Positions 35,377 to 43,936 are shown, counted from the first letter of the stretch. The stretch is 64,000 nucleotides of DNA from Solibacillus isronensis (GCF_900168685.1 NZ_FVZN01000014.1:806001-870000); one strand, 5' to 3'. Translations and numbers: made by a program. The notes: generated by a model from the letters alone, not told the origin.

Positions 35377-35692
35377 TTCTAATATCCGTGCCGGAAGTTC
35401 TAATAAAACCGAAAAAGTTCTAATATATCACTGGTCTTCTAATATATTTCGCGGATCTTCTAATAAGTAGCTCCGACTTTCGAATATCGCTGTCAGAAGT
35501 TCTAATAAGTCTCTCAGGTTTTCTAATAAACTAGAAAAAGTTCTAATAAAACAATTTAGGTGGACACGATAGCCACCTTGAAACCTTATTAAGCCAATTT
35601 CTTCGGCCAAAAACGCCCGAACTTCTAATATCCCTGCCAAAAGTTCTAATAAGCCCCTCAGATCTTCTAATAAACAGAAAAAAGTTCTAATA
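35377..35692. repeat. Phased array of TTCTAATA repeats
   Basis: Thirteen copies of TTCTAATA (one is TTCGAATA) begin at 35377, 35398, 35418, 35437, 35458, 35479, 35500, 35521, 35541, 35623, 35644, 35665 and 35685. Intervals are 19-21 bp, mostly 21; the one gap of 82 bp equals four units. The 11-13 bases between cores vary but fall into recurring types, so units 6-9 resemble units 10-13. The plus strand has TAATAA stops at each core. The minus strand reads as a broken series of LLE heptads. It is not a CRISPR array. I recognise no described element. Confidence 0.9.
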
Positions 35693-35750
35693 AATCAAAG
35701 TACGCTGCTTCAATTTCTTCTAAGTTTAGGTTAAGATTAAATTGAGTCAT
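35667..35750 (-). pseudogene. 5' fragment of a transposase-like gene
   Basis: ATG 35750 has an ideal TTAGGAGGAATTAAT ribosome site. The frame reads MTQFNLNLNLEEIEAAYFD, then runs into the repeat array (LLELFSVY) and stops after 27 codons. The MTQFNLNL start recalls IS256-type transposases, from memory only. No remainder of such a gene is found nearby, so this is a truncated remnant or a gene start captured by the array. Confidence 0.5.
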
Positions 35751-35808
35751 ATTAATTCCTCCTAATGTTTTGGTCGCACAATACATTTACCCAGGAATTA
35801 ATATGACT
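35745..35808. repeat. 16-bp perfect inverted repeat around the transposase-like start
   Basis: AGTCATATTAATTCCT (35745-35760) and its exact complement AGGAATTAATATGACT (35793-35808) are 32 bp apart. On the minus-strand transcript the hairpin would hide part of the ribosome site and the ATG. Confidence 0.85.
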
Positions 35809-35922
35809 TTTCACTTTTACATAATTATATATACATATTCAAGCCAAACACACCCCAACCCCAAAAAAAGCCATCCCAAAGTTCTCTACCAACTTCAGGA
35901 CAGCCTCAGCCACTCACATTCA
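35809..35922. other. Intergenic, no feature seen
   Basis: C- and A-rich on the plus strand (CACCCCAACCCC, then an A run). It lies downstream of the lia-type operon, but I could not fold a convincing terminator. Confidence 0.5.
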
Positions 35923-36240
35923 TTACTTTTTCTTCTTTTTATCCTTCACAAACGCAAACACAATCATCGCAACCCAAATCACAACGATCGCTATAAAAAT
36001 ATAAAAGTTTTTAGATGAGCTGGATAAACTCAACTCATCCGCTAAAATCCCTGATATCGACTGCAATTGTGCACTTAATAAAATAATCAATGCACCAATA
36101 AATAACATGATCTTAGAATCAATATTAAAGCGCAGCAGCACTATAATGAATAAAGCTGAGAAAATCAGCAACAGGGTGAAGAGGGGATCCAGTAATGTGA
36201 GTGTCCCGTCCTTTGCAAAGTTTTCGTACGTAAATGTCAT
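35923..36240 (-). CDS. Small membrane protein at the end of the lia-type operon
   Basis: 105 aa with three hydrophobic segments (about 17-37, 42-62, 80-100) and a Lys-rich C-terminus (KDKKKKK). AGGAGAATTTTTC precedes the ATG, and the gene starts 12 bp after the response regulator. It has no counterpart in B. subtilis liaIHGFSR that I recognise. A role in envelope stress is inferred from position only. Confidence 0.65.
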   Translation of the reverse strand: MTFTYENFAKDGTLTLLDPLFTLLLIFSALFIIVLLRFNIDSKIMLFIGALIILLSAQLQSISGILADELSLSSSSKNFYIFIAIVVIWVAMIVFAFVKDKKKKK

Positions 36241-36252
36241 GAAAAATTCTCC

Positions 36253-36882
36253 TTACTTTACTAAGCCATTTTGAAATGCATAGACGACAGCCTGTGTGCG
36301 GTCCTGCACTTCGAGTTTACTTAAAATATTGCTGACATGGGTTTTCACCGTTTTTAATGCGATAAACAGTTCTTCTGCTATTTCCTGATTGGCAAGGCCG
36401 CGAGCCATACATAACAGTACTTCCAATTCCCGGTCTGTTAAATGGTTATGCAGGGCGGGGGCTGTTCCGCGCATACGGGCCATTACCCGTGTTGTTGCTT
36501 CCGGCTCAAGTACGGTTTCCCCGGCCATCGTTTTCCGGATCGCGTCGGCAATTTGTTTGGCATTGCTCGTTTTCAGTATATAGCTGACAGCACCTGCTTC
36601 AAGTGCCGGGTACAATTTATCGTCATCGATAAAGCTTGTGACAATCATTACTTTTGCTTGCGGCCATTGTGCCAGAATTTCGGCAGTCGCTTCAGCACCT
36701 GTCTTGATCGGCATTACATTATCCATCAGCACAATATCCGGCTTTAGCGACAGTACTGTTTCAATTGCTTCCTCACCGTTTGTCGCTTCACCGATGACTT
36801 CGATATCGGGCTGTGCCGATAAATAGGCAGAAACCCCGATTCGAACCATCTCGTGATCATCTACTATAACAACTTTAATCAT
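36253..36882 (-). CDS. liaR: LiaR/VraR-type response regulator
   Basis: 209 aa NarL family. The receiver has VDDHEMVR, phospho-acceptor Asp54 in VLMDNVMP and Lys in ILKTS; the C-terminal LuxR helix-turn-helix is HLTDRELEVLLCMARGLANQEIAEELFIALKTVKTHVSNIL. It overlaps the upstream kinase by 8 bases. By family it is activated by cell-wall antibiotics and drives its own operon. Confidence 0.92.
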   Translation of the reverse strand: MIKVVIVDDHEMVRIGVSAYLSAQPDIEVIGEATNGEEAIETVLSLKPDIVLMDNVMPIKTGAEATAEILAQWPQAKVMIVTSFIDDDKLYPALEAGAVSYILKTSNAKQIADAIRKTMAGETVLEPEATTRVMARMRGTAPALHNHLTDRELEVLLCMARGLANQEIAEELFIALKTVKTHVSNILSKLEVQDRTQAVVYAFQNGLVK

Positions 36883-37900
36883 TCATTTGCCCCTCCTTTT
36901 TTAGCGAAACTTTTACTTCTACAATCGTTCCTTCATCCGGTACAGAGACAATTTTATACGTGCAGCCAATCTCGACAGCGCGTTCGGCAATATTGCGCAG
37001 CCCGTAAGAAGTCGTTTTATCGCCCTCCATATTAAATCCGAGGCCGTTATCCTGAATGCGCAAAATCGCCAGATGGTCGCGAGCAATTAATAACAGTTCG
37101 ACTTCTGTTGCTTTTGCATGCCGTAATGTATTCGATAAAGCTTCCTGAGCAATACGGAATAAATGATCCTCCTCTGCTTTGGATAATCCGATTTCTTCGA
37201 TTTGGTAATCAATATTGAAATATACTTTTTCCTGTAATTCTACAATTAGATCTTCTAAACCTTCCGCCAAGCTTTTATTGTGCAGGGCAACAGGGCGCAA
37301 GTGAAGGAGAAGTGCACGCATTTCAAGCTGTGCCTGCTGGACGATTTTCTCCACCTGTTTAAGCTGTTTTTGTGCAGTATCATCTTGACGCTGTTCTGTA
37401 AGCGCGGAGAGAAGCATGGATGCTGCAAACAGCTGCTGGGATACAGAATCATGCAGTTCGCGAGCAAGCCGCTGACGTTCAGCGAGGAGCCGCTCCTGGA
37501 CGATGGCGTCATTTGTTTCAACTTTTTCATTGGAAAGTCGCTGTAAAGATGTTCGCTGTGTTTCAATTAATTCATTTGTCTCACGCAATGCCTTTTTCAA
37601 AGAGCCATTCGCTTTCTTGAATTTTTGTGCAAAATCAGGCTCCGCAACTTTTTTCACAATGCGTGTCATCTGATTTTCTTTCATTTTCAGTGCAATTGAA
37701 ATCCATAATGAAATAAAGAAGCTCGTCGTTGTTGCGATAATGGCGATAACAGCGACAAGCGGAATTGAGTAATCATCGTTTTCCCATAAAAAACGCCAAG
37801 TCTCTTCCTCAGGCTGGCCGAGCAGGAAAACGAAAATATTCATAACAAATGTCGCAAAAACCATCATGAGTATAAAAAAGCGTATAATAAATGCAATCAT
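36875..37900 (-). CDS. liaS: LiaS/VraS-type sensor histidine kinase
   Basis: 341 aa. Two N-terminal membrane helices with a very short loop between them (intramembrane-sensing type), a HAMP/coiled-coil linker, the HisKA_3 box AERQRLARELHDSVSQQLFA and an HATPase domain with EALSNTLRHAKAT, DNGLGF and GLRNIAERA. ATG 37900 follows GGAGGTG and overlaps the liaF stop by 4 bases (ATGA). Confidence 0.92.
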   Translation of the reverse strand: MIAFIIRFFILMMVFATFVMNIFVFLLGQPEEETWRFLWENDDYSIPLVAVIAIIATTTSFFISLWISIALKMKENQMTRIVKKVAEPDFAQKFKKANGSLKKALRETNELIETQRTSLQRLSNEKVETNDAIVQERLLAERQRLARELHDSVSQQLFAASMLLSALTEQRQDDTAQKQLKQVEKIVQQAQLEMRALLLHLRPVALHNKSLAEGLEDLIVELQEKVYFNIDYQIEEIGLSKAEEDHLFRIAQEALSNTLRHAKATEVELLLIARDHLAILRIQDNGLGFNMEGDKTTSYGLRNIAERAVEIGCTYKIVSVPDEGTIVEVKVSLKKEGQMND

Positions 37901-38571
37901 CCGCGCTGCACCTCCACATCGCCAATCCAAGATGTTACATAAACGACAAGGACACGTTTTGCATCCATTTCTCCATCTTCAAAATGGAGCTGTTCATTAA
38001 TACACTGCTTTGGCGCATAGTTCAGGTATGTTGCTTCACCGTATAAAGTGGAGTAATGAAGCTGAATCGTCACTTCATAAGGCACAATAACCCGTACTTT
38101 TCCAAGAGATTGATGGATCACGATAATCGATTTCCCGTTTGGTAAAATGGTTTCGGTCGTATCAATCGTAATATCGCCGATAAAGCGTTGAATATGAACA
38201 TCTTTCCAATGATAGCTTTCTGTCGGAGCACCTGTTGTTCCGATTAATTGATTCTGATTTGATGTATTGGCAAAGTGGCTTTTGATTTCCATCACTTGCT
38301 CTTTTTTCGTTAAGTATTGGTATAAAAGAAAGACAAGCACACCAATGATTAAAAGGCGCAGTGTCCAAATATTAATAATAGCAAAGAATAATAGAACGAG
38401 TCCCGTCCATAATAAGTAACGCTTCTTCTTTTTAAAGCTGAAAAATAGAAACAGTGCACCCAAAATCAGCAAAAACACGGTGCCATTATTGAAAAGTGTC
38501 AGTTCGATTAATACGACAAGAGCCATACTAATCGCTATAATTGCAAGCTGATCAGATGTAATTTTCGGCAT
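37897..38571 (-). CDS. liaF: LiaF/VraT-type membrane regulator
   Basis: 224 aa. Four membrane helices in the first 110 residues, then a cytoplasmic toast-rack domain (FIGDITIDTTETILPNGKSIIVIHQSLGKVRVIVP and following). In B. subtilis LiaF holds LiaRS inactive. ATG 38571 follows GGGGGAGGC; an in-frame upstream start at 38631 has no ribosome site. Confidence 0.9.
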   Translation of the reverse strand: MPKITSDQLAIIAISMALVVLIELTLFNNGTVFLLILGALFLFFSFKKKKRYLLWTGLVLLFFAIINIWTLRLLIIGVLVFLLYQYLTKKEQVMEIKSHFANTSNQNQLIGTTGAPTESYHWKDVHIQRFIGDITIDTTETILPNGKSIIVIHQSLGKVRVIVPYEVTIQLHYSTLYGEATYLNYAPKQCINEQLHFEDGEMDAKRVLVVYVTSWIGDVEVQRG

Positions 38572-38638
38572 AGTGCCTCCCCCTATAACGTGCAAAATGG
38601 AGAAAGCACTTTGCCTTCTCCTTTTACGCATTATATCA

Positions 38639-39265
38639 TTATTTTGGTTGTTCTATGAGCTTTTGTTCTTTTTCAAGCTGTGCCAATCGAGCTTCAAAAG
38701 AGGTTACTTCATATTTACGCTCGATATTTTGAGATAATTCATCAATATACGTTGATAGTTCATCGAAATTATCAGCATTGTCCGAAGTTAGAACTTTATC
38801 CATCTGGTGGTTGGCACGCACGACATTTTCTTTGCCCATCAGCTGTAGTTGGCGCACTTTCATATCTTTAATTTTATGTTTCATCGTTTCGAATTTGCGT
38901 TCCAGTGCAAAGTATTCTGTATTCGCAGCATCAATGCTTGAAAGAAGAGCATGTTTTCTGGCAGTGTAAGCCGTTATTTCTTCCTGTGCAAACGCAATCA
39001 GTTCAGCTTCTTCAGTTGACTGAGCCAATAAAAGCTGTTTTTCACGCTTCTCAAGCATTTCGATTGTTTGTGAAAGTTGGACTTCCAGCTCTTTTTTCAG
39101 CTGTGCTTGACGTGCAAGCAATTTTCCTGTTTCTTCAGTTTGTTTTTCTGCTTCACGAATATAGTGGTTCAGCATTTTAATTGGGTTTTTATCGACCTTC
39201 TTATCAAACATATCATGTAAATCCGCCTGAATTGAATATTTAAATTTTGTAAATAAATTTCTCAT
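38639..39265 (-). CDS. pspA: PspA/IM30 family protein (LiaH-like)
   Basis: 208 aa, almost entirely coiled coil, starting MRNLFTKFKYSIQADLHDMFDKKVDKNPIKML as PspA-family proteins do. ESCRT-III-like PspA/LiaH proteins bind stressed membranes from the inside. GGAGCGATGGAC-type ribosome site. It is the second gene of the operon, 12 bp after a small membrane protein that probably recruits it. Confidence 0.92.
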   Translation of the reverse strand: MRNLFTKFKYSIQADLHDMFDKKVDKNPIKMLNHYIREAEKQTEETGKLLARQAQLKKELEVQLSQTIEMLEKREKQLLLAQSTEEAELIAFAQEEITAYTARKHALLSSIDAANTEYFALERKFETMKHKIKDMKVRQLQLMGKENVVRANHQMDKVLTSDNADNFDELSTYIDELSQNIERKYEVTSFEARLAQLEKEQKLIEQPK

Positions 39266-39277
39266 TGTCCATCGCTC

Positions 39278-39631
39278 CTATTTGTTTAAATTTGCCCATT
39301 CGCGTTCAAAGTTTGTAAATGGATCTTCTTCCTCTTTTTTGCCTGGTAAAAATTCAATCTTTTCATTTTTACGTGCTTTATAAAGATAAAACAATACACC
39401 GATTGCAGCTAAACCGATAAAGCCTGGGATGTTTGATAATGCACTTACTAAACCGGCTAAAGCGACAACTAGGCTCATTACTTTTCCGAAAGTAGATTTA
39501 CTTTCTGTGTAATAGTGCAGACCTGCTGCCAGAAGTGCTCCTGAGATTAATAAGCCGGCTACCGGTGCGAGCAGGCAAAGTGCAATGATCGCTGTGATAA
39601 AAGCCACTGAATATAAGAAAAACTTTTTCAT
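39278..39631 (-). CDS. LiaI-like / lmo0954-family small membrane protein
   Basis: 117 aa. Two or three membrane helices (starting KFFLYSVAFITAIIALCLLAPVAGLLISGALLAAG) and an acidic soluble tail (GKKEEEDPFTNFEREWANLNK). The position directly before pspA fits LiaI, the membrane anchor of LiaH, and the Listeria lmo0954 family. AAGGAGGAAC precedes the ATG. It is the first gene of the operon. Confidence 0.8.
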   Translation of the reverse strand: MKKFFLYSVAFITAIIALCLLAPVAGLLISGALLAAGLHYYTESKSTFGKVMSLVVALAGLVSALSNIPGFIGLAAIGVLFYLYKARKNEKIEFLPGKKEEEDPFTNFEREWANLNK

Positions 39632-39662
39632 TATGTGTTCCTCCTTGTCGTTGATATATTCA

Positions 39663-39742
39663 TGTTACCGTGAATTCAAAAAACCGATAACGACCTGTTA
39701 CCGTATTTTCATCTAGGTCTCGAGACTGAGACGGACTCAGAC
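39663..39742 (-). promoter_or_regulatory. Candidate operator region of the lia-type operon
   Basis: TGTTACCGT occurs twice 33 bp apart (39663-39671, 39696-39704), and its complement CGGTAAC forms an imperfect inverted repeat with GTTATCG. Further upstream lies a dense palindrome cluster, GTCTCGAGAC (39717-39726) followed by CTGAG-ACGGA-CTCAG (39726-39740). These are the only dyads in the 236-bp gap between the operon and yneF. Recognition by LiaR is inferred. Confidence 0.45.
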
Positions 39743-39867
39743 AGTTATTTGCATGAGTTAACTTCTGCCGGGAGAGTTAAAATATATAGAAACGTAATAA
39801 CTTTTATTGTATAATGCTTGTTGGAGAGTTTTTCTCGGTACATAAGTAGTGGAGGAGGTTGGACAAA

Positions 39868-40089
39868 ATGGCTTTATGGTTAGGAATTACACTTATCGTC
39901 GTAGCTTTAATCGGGGGCGTGGCAATTGGGTTCTACGCAGCTCGTCAATATATGATGAAGTATTTAAAAGAAAACCCGCCAATTAATGAACAAATGATTC
40001 GCGTGATGATGGCACAAATGGGACGTAAACCGTCTGAAAAACAAGTGCGTCAAATGATGGCACAAATGAACAAATTCCAAGATAAATAA
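39868..40089 (+). CDS. YneF family (UPF0154) membrane protein
   Basis: 73 aa. One N-terminal helix (about 2-25), then conserved [37 protein letters not shown]. The family is widespread in Firmicutes and uncharacterised. GTGGAGGAGGT precedes ATG 39868; a TTG nine bases earlier is closer to it. Single-gene unit. Confidence 0.92.
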   Translation: MALWLGITLIVVALIGGVAIGFYAARQYMMKYLKENPPINEQMIRVMMAQMGRKPSEKQVRQMMAQMNKFQDK

Positions 40090-40100
40090 TGAAAAGTTGG

Positions 40101-40141
40101 ACTACCTTTCGCATTCTATTGAGTGAAGAAGGTAGTTTTTA
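40101..40141 (+). terminator. Rho-independent terminator after yneF
   Basis: ACTACCTTTC / GAAGAAGGTAGT stem followed by five T. Confidence 0.85.
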
Positions 40142-40234
40142 TTTTCTGCAAAACAAAATTCAGAATATTTCGTTGAAAAGAACAATAATCTAGTCTATCC
40201 TTATATAGATTGTAAGTATTGGAGGGAAGAGAAA

Positions 40235-40705
40235 ATGGCAACAGAGAAAACGAATGTAGAGAGCTTTGATTTAGACCATACGATAGTGGTCGCACCGTAT
40301 GTACGTTTAGCGGGCACAAAAGAAGGGGCGAAGGGCGATGTCGTGACAAAATTTGATATCCGCTTTAAGCAGCCGAACAAAGAGCATATGGAAATGCCGG
40401 CACTTCATTCACTGGAACATTTAATGGCAGACCGTATCCGCAATCATAGTGACGCGGTTGTCGATATCTCGCCAATGGGCTGTCAAACAGGCTTTTATGT
40501 CTCATTTATGAACTATGATGACTACGAAGGCGTGTTGGCGATTTTAGAAAAGACCGTTCAGGATGTTTTGGCGGCGACTTCTGTTCCTGCCTGCAATGAA
40601 GTTCAATGTGGTTGGGCGGCAAGCCATAGTTTAGAAGGTGCGCAACAGATGGCAAAAGAATTTTTAGCCAAGCGCGGTGAATGGCATATCGTTTTTAATG
40701 ATTAA
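40235..40705 (+). CDS. luxS: S-ribosylhomocysteine lyase LuxS
   Basis: 156 aa. Splits S-ribosylhomocysteine into homocysteine and DPD, the precursor of autoinducer-2. Metal ligands His58 and His62 in HSLEH, catalytic Glu61, Cys83 in MGCQTG and metal Cys125 in NEVQCG are present. TTGGAGGGAAG precedes the ATG. Single-gene unit with its own terminator. No SAM riboswitch is seen upstream and no pfs gene is adjacent. Confidence 0.97.
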   Translation: MATEKTNVESFDLDHTIVVAPYVRLAGTKEGAKGDVVTKFDIRFKQPNKEHMEMPALHSLEHLMADRIRNHSDAVVDISPMGCQTGFYVSFMNYDDYEGVLAILEKTVQDVLAATSVPACNEVQCGWAASHSLEGAQQMAKEFLAKRGEWHIVFND

Positions 40706-40720
40706 TAGGAAATGTATAGT

Positions 40721-40748
40721 GCCTCCATTTAATTGGGGGCTTTTTTTG
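40721..40748 (+). terminator. Rho-independent terminator after luxS
   Basis: GCCTCCA / TTGGGGGC stem followed by seven T. Confidence 0.85.
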
Positions 40749-40762
40749 TTCCCGCCTCCAAA

Positions 40763-40805
40763 CCAAAAAGCACTTCCTGTTCAATGAAACGAACAGAAAG
40801 TGCTT
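40763..40805 (-). terminator. Terminator after yqkD
   Basis: AAGCACTTCCTGTTC / GAACAGAAAGTGCTT arms; on the minus strand a T run follows. Confidence 0.85.
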
Positions 40806-40812
40806 ATTTCTT

Positions 40813-41766
40813 TTAGATTAAAGAATCCGTTGTATTGCGGTATGCCGGTACATAGTCATGCAGGAACTTGGCTACCGTTTGCTCATAGTCACCCGGGTTA
40901 TCGTTGAATGATTTCGCATGCTCTCCTTTTTCAAACAGTTTCAGCATTTTAGGTTCGGGTTTTTGTTCGAACAGTTCTTCGGCCATTGTGGAAGGAATGA
41001 AATCATCCGGCGTACTGTGAATAAAGAGGACGGGCTTTTGAATTTGTTTTACAGCAACAATCGGCATTACTTCTTTTACGGAATAGCCATCGCGGATTCG
41101 CATGAAAAAGTCTGCGAAAGGGAGGGTATATTTCGAATCGATCGGTACAACACTTTCAAAAATTCGTTTTAGAAGCTCAGGGAAGTTTGAAAAAGCGCAG
41201 TCGGAAACATAGAAATCCGCATTATCTGATAACGTGCCTGCATAGAGCAGTGTTGTTGCCGCGCCCATTGATTCACCGTGAATACCGAGCAGGGCATCTT
41301 CCCCGGTAATAGCTCGGATCGTATCAACTACTGCCTGTAAATCGTATTTTTCATAATGGCCGTAACTTGTTGTTTTTCCTTGAGATTCTCCGTGACGGCG
41401 ATGATCGTATACAAAAGCATTAAAACCAAGCCGTTCAAACATTCGGGCATAGCGCATCGAGTTAATTTTATTTTCAGTGACGCCATGACAGATGATGACT
41501 GTATTTTTCGTTTCCAAAGGTTTTAAATAGATGCCGCTTATTTTATAGCCATTTGGAGAATCGATCAATAATATTTCTTTCGGACAGCCTTCATACCATG
41601 CTTCATCAAAGCGTTTTGCCGCAATTTCGCGTTCGCGGATGAAAGCATCGTCCTTTTTCTTTATATACATAATGTGATTTGTCATCACGACACCAGTGAT
41701 TGTTGTAGCAGCTGCCAGCAGCGTTGTTACAATACTGCCAGATAAAAACAGTGTACGTTTTTTCAT
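40813..41766 (-). CDS. Alpha/beta hydrolase YqkD-like
   Basis: 317 aa. One N-terminal membrane helix (about 5-30), then an alpha/beta hydrolase with oxyanion segment IICHGVTEN, DHRRHGES, nucleophile Ser in GIHGESMGA, Asp in HSTPDDFIP and His in EHAKSF. It closely resembles B. subtilis YqkD throughout, including GKTTSYGHYEK. Substrate unknown. AAGGAGTG precedes ATG 41766; the GTG nine bases earlier is part of that site. Confidence 0.88.
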   Translation of the reverse strand: MKKRTLFLSGSIVTTLLAAATTITGVVMTNHIMYIKKKDDAFIREREIAAKRFDEAWYEGCPKEILLIDSPNGYKISGIYLKPLETKNTVIICHGVTENKINSMRYARMFERLGFNAFVYDHRRHGESQGKTTSYGHYEKYDLQAVVDTIRAITGEDALLGIHGESMGAATTLLYAGTLSDNADFYVSDCAFSNFPELLKRIFESVVPIDSKYTLPFADFFMRIRDGYSVKEVMPIVAVKQIQKPVLFIHSTPDDFIPSTMAEELFEQKPEPKMLKLFEKGEHAKSFNDNPGDYEQTVAKFLHDYVPAYRNTTDSLI

Positions 41767-41944
41767 GAAAATCACTCCTTAATTAATTTAATATTCGATG
41801 AGTTATTGGGATAAATCAACTAATATGTATCTATTTATTATTGGAAACTTTTGTGTGAAAAATGCGAAATATTTGATAAAATTTAGTTAAGCAAGTTCAA
41901 ATTTGCTCACAAAGGGACCATTCACAATAAAGGGGGATATATTC

Positions 41945-43123
41945 ATGACAGAAGTTGTAATAGTAAGTGCAGTACGTACGCCAATTGGTGCTTTTCAGGG
42001 GGCATTAAAAGATATTTCGGCTCCGACTTTAGGGAGTATCGTAATAAAAGAAGCATTGAATCGTGTTCAATTAGATCCATCAACAGTTGATGAAGTTATT
42101 ATGGGGAATGTTCTTGCAGCAGGTTTAGGTCAAAACCCGGCAAGACAGGCAAGTATTCAAGCTGGTTTACCATACACAGTTCCAGCGATGACAATTAATA
42201 AAGTATGTGGTTCAGGCTTAAAGGCCGTTCATTTAGCAGCACAGGCAATCATTGCCGGGGATGCGGAAGTTGTTGTCGCTGGAGGCTTTGAAAATATGAG
42301 TCAAGCACCATATATTATGCGAAATGCAAGAGAAGGTTTCCGCATGGGAGATCAAAAAATTATCGATACATTAATTCAGGATGGCTTATGGTGTGCATTT
42401 AATGACTATCATATGGGGGTAACTGCTGAAAACTTATGTGATCAATATGACATTTCACGTCAGGAGCAGGATGAATTTGCAGCGCGCTCTCAAGCCCGTG
42501 CTTCTGAAGCAATTTCCGCAAATAAATTCGCTGAAGAAATTGTCCCTGTAGAAATTCCTCAGCGTAAAGGGGAGCCGGTTATTTTTTCACAAGATGAATA
42601 TGTAAAACATGGAACAACGGCAGAAAAATTGAACGGGTTACGTCCTGCTTTCAAGAAAGACGGTTCGGTTACTGCAGGGAACGCTTCCGGCATTAATGAC
42701 GGAGCTGCAGCAGTTGTCGTGATGTCAAAGCAGCGCGCTTTTGAATTAGGCCTTACACCACTTGCTACGATCGTCGCAAATGCGAGCGCAGGGGTTGATC
42801 CTTCTGTAATGGGAATCGGACCGGTAACTGCGGTGAAAAAAGCTTTGTCGAAAGCGAATGTAACATTGGATGATATGGACTTAATCGAAGCGAATGAAGC
42901 ATTTGCCGCTCAGGCGATTGCAGTTGATCGCGAATTGGCGTTCAATCATGATAAACTAAATGTAAATGGCGGGGCAATTGCACTTGGTCACCCAATCGGG
43001 GCAAGCGGAACACGAATTTTGGTTACATTATTACATGAAATGCAAAAACGGGATGCAAAATTAGGTCTTGCAACATTATGTATTGGTGGCGGACAAGGTG
43101 TTGCAACAATTGTACAACGCTAA
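41945..43123 (+). CDS. Acetyl-CoA C-acetyltransferase (thiolase)
   Basis: 392 aa. Catalytic Cys in [10 protein letters not shown] (near residue 89), His in [14 protein letters not shown] and second Cys in TLCIGGGQG. It condenses two acetyl-CoA or cleaves 3-oxoacyl-CoA. AAGGGGG precedes ATG 41945. It lies divergent from yqkD and 21 bp before yqkE. Biosynthetic or degradative use cannot be decided here; no partner genes of either path are adjacent. Confidence 0.94.
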   Translation: MTEVVIVSAVRTPIGAFQGALKDISAPTLGSIVIKEALNRVQLDPSTVDEVIMGNVLAAGLGQNPARQASIQAGLPYTVPAMTINKVCGSGLKAVHLAAQAIIAGDAEVVVAGGFENMSQAPYIMRNAREGFRMGDQKIIDTLIQDGLWCAFNDYHMGVTAENLCDQYDISRQEQDEFAARSQARASEAISANKFAEEIVPVEIPQRKGEPVIFSQDEYVKHGTTAEKLNGLRPAFKKDGSVTAGNASGINDGAAAVVVMSKQRAFELGLTPLATIVANASAGVDPSVMGIGPVTAVKKALSKANVTLDDMDLIEANEAFAAQAIAVDRELAFNHDKLNVNGGAIALGHPIGASGTRILVTLLHEMQKRDAKLGLATLCIGGGQGVATIVQR

Positions 43124-43144
43124 AATTAATTGTAGGTGAAAATG

Positions 43145-43399
43145 ATGGCAAAAAAGAAACAGCAAAGAACGACGAATGAATTCGAGCTTCCAAAAGATAA
43201 GGCAGCAACATTGGCCGATCAGTTAGGCGGCGATGTATTAGCCAAGCTGAAGGCAGCGAAGCAGGAAATGGTGGCAGACGAAAAGGCGAAAGAAGAAGAG
43301 CGTCTGGCAAAAGCGGCATTCGAACGCAAACAACGCGAAAAAAATATGAGCTTTGAAGAACTGTTAAATCAATACGGCGACAAAGGTTCGAAATTTTAA
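43145..43399 (+). CDS. YqkE-like (DUF3886) small charged protein
   Basis: 84 aa, Lys/Glu/Arg-rich and helical: LGGDVLAKLKAAKQEM and EERLAKAAFERKQREKNMSFEELLNQYG. The end (REKNxSFEELL) and position beside yqkD match B. subtilis YqkE. ATG 43145 or 43142 and GTG 43136 are all possible after TGTAGGTG; 43145 has the best spacing. No known function. Confidence 0.75.
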   Translation: MAKKKQQRTTNEFELPKDKAATLADQLGGDVLAKLKAAKQEMVADEKAKEEERLAKAAFERKQREKNMSFEELLNQYGDKGSKF

Positions 43400-43440
43400 C
43401 GGTAACCCAGAATAATTTATAAAGAAGCTTTCTAAATATG

Positions 43441-43477
43441 AAAAGATAGCACACTATTTTTGTGTGCTATCTTTTTT
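43441..43477. terminator. Bidirectional terminator between yqkE and vanZ-like genes
   Basis: AAGATAGCACAC / GTGTGCTATCTT with a short loop and flanking A and T runs; the last codons of the vanZ-like gene lie in its right half. Confidence 0.88.
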
Positions 43478-43936
43478 AAATACAACAATAATAAGTTTTG
43501 CGAGCACTAACAATGTAAACGCACCACATGCATCGAGCACGACATCTTCTACGAGGCCGCTGCGACCCGGAATCATACTTTGGCGGTATTCATCGAGGCT
43601 TGCGATTACTACGACTGTAAAAAAGGCAAGAACGATCGGAAAGCGCCATTTTAGCTTACGGTATAAAGTATAGAATATAACCGCTAATAAACCGTATCCG
43701 AAGAAATGGGTAGCTTTCCGGATCAGAAACTCAAGAAATTGAAAATACCCTCGTGTTTCAACCGATATAATTTGTCCCCAATATGGAATTTCAAACTGAC
43801 TTAACCATGCTTCAAAAGGTTTGTCTTTTAATAGATCTTTTAACGCCGGAACTATCGTTTGCTGTTCATAGCTCATATTGGACATTACCATGACAACGAT
43901 TACTCCGATGATGACGAGAACAATCCATTTTTTCAT
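43454..43936 (-). CDS. VanZ-family membrane protein
   Basis: 160 aa. One N-terminal helix, then the VanZ core: FLIRKATHFFGYGLLAVIFYTLYR, SLDEYRQSMIPGRSGLVEDVVLDACGA with three more helices. Members of the family are of unclear function; one gives low teicoplanin resistance. Its start overlaps the yqkF stop by 4 bases (ATGA), so they are co-translated. Confidence 0.85.
   Translation of the reverse strand: MKKWIVLVIIGVIVVMVMSNMSYEQQTIVPALKDLLKDKPFEAWLSQFEIPYWGQIISVETRGYFQFLEFLIRKATHFFGYGLLAVIFYTLYRKLKWRFPIVLAFFTVVVIASLDEYRQSMIPGRSGLVEDVVLDACGAFTLLVLAKLIIVVFKKDSTQK

Noticed and set aside
35428-35640. 70-residue minus-strand protein
   Set aside because: It is made only of repeat units, starts at a TTG without a ribosome site, and frames break at 20-bp units.
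35377-35692. CRISPR array
   Set aside because: Repeat cores are only 8 bp with 11-13-bp variable parts; no cas genes are present and spacers share recurring types.
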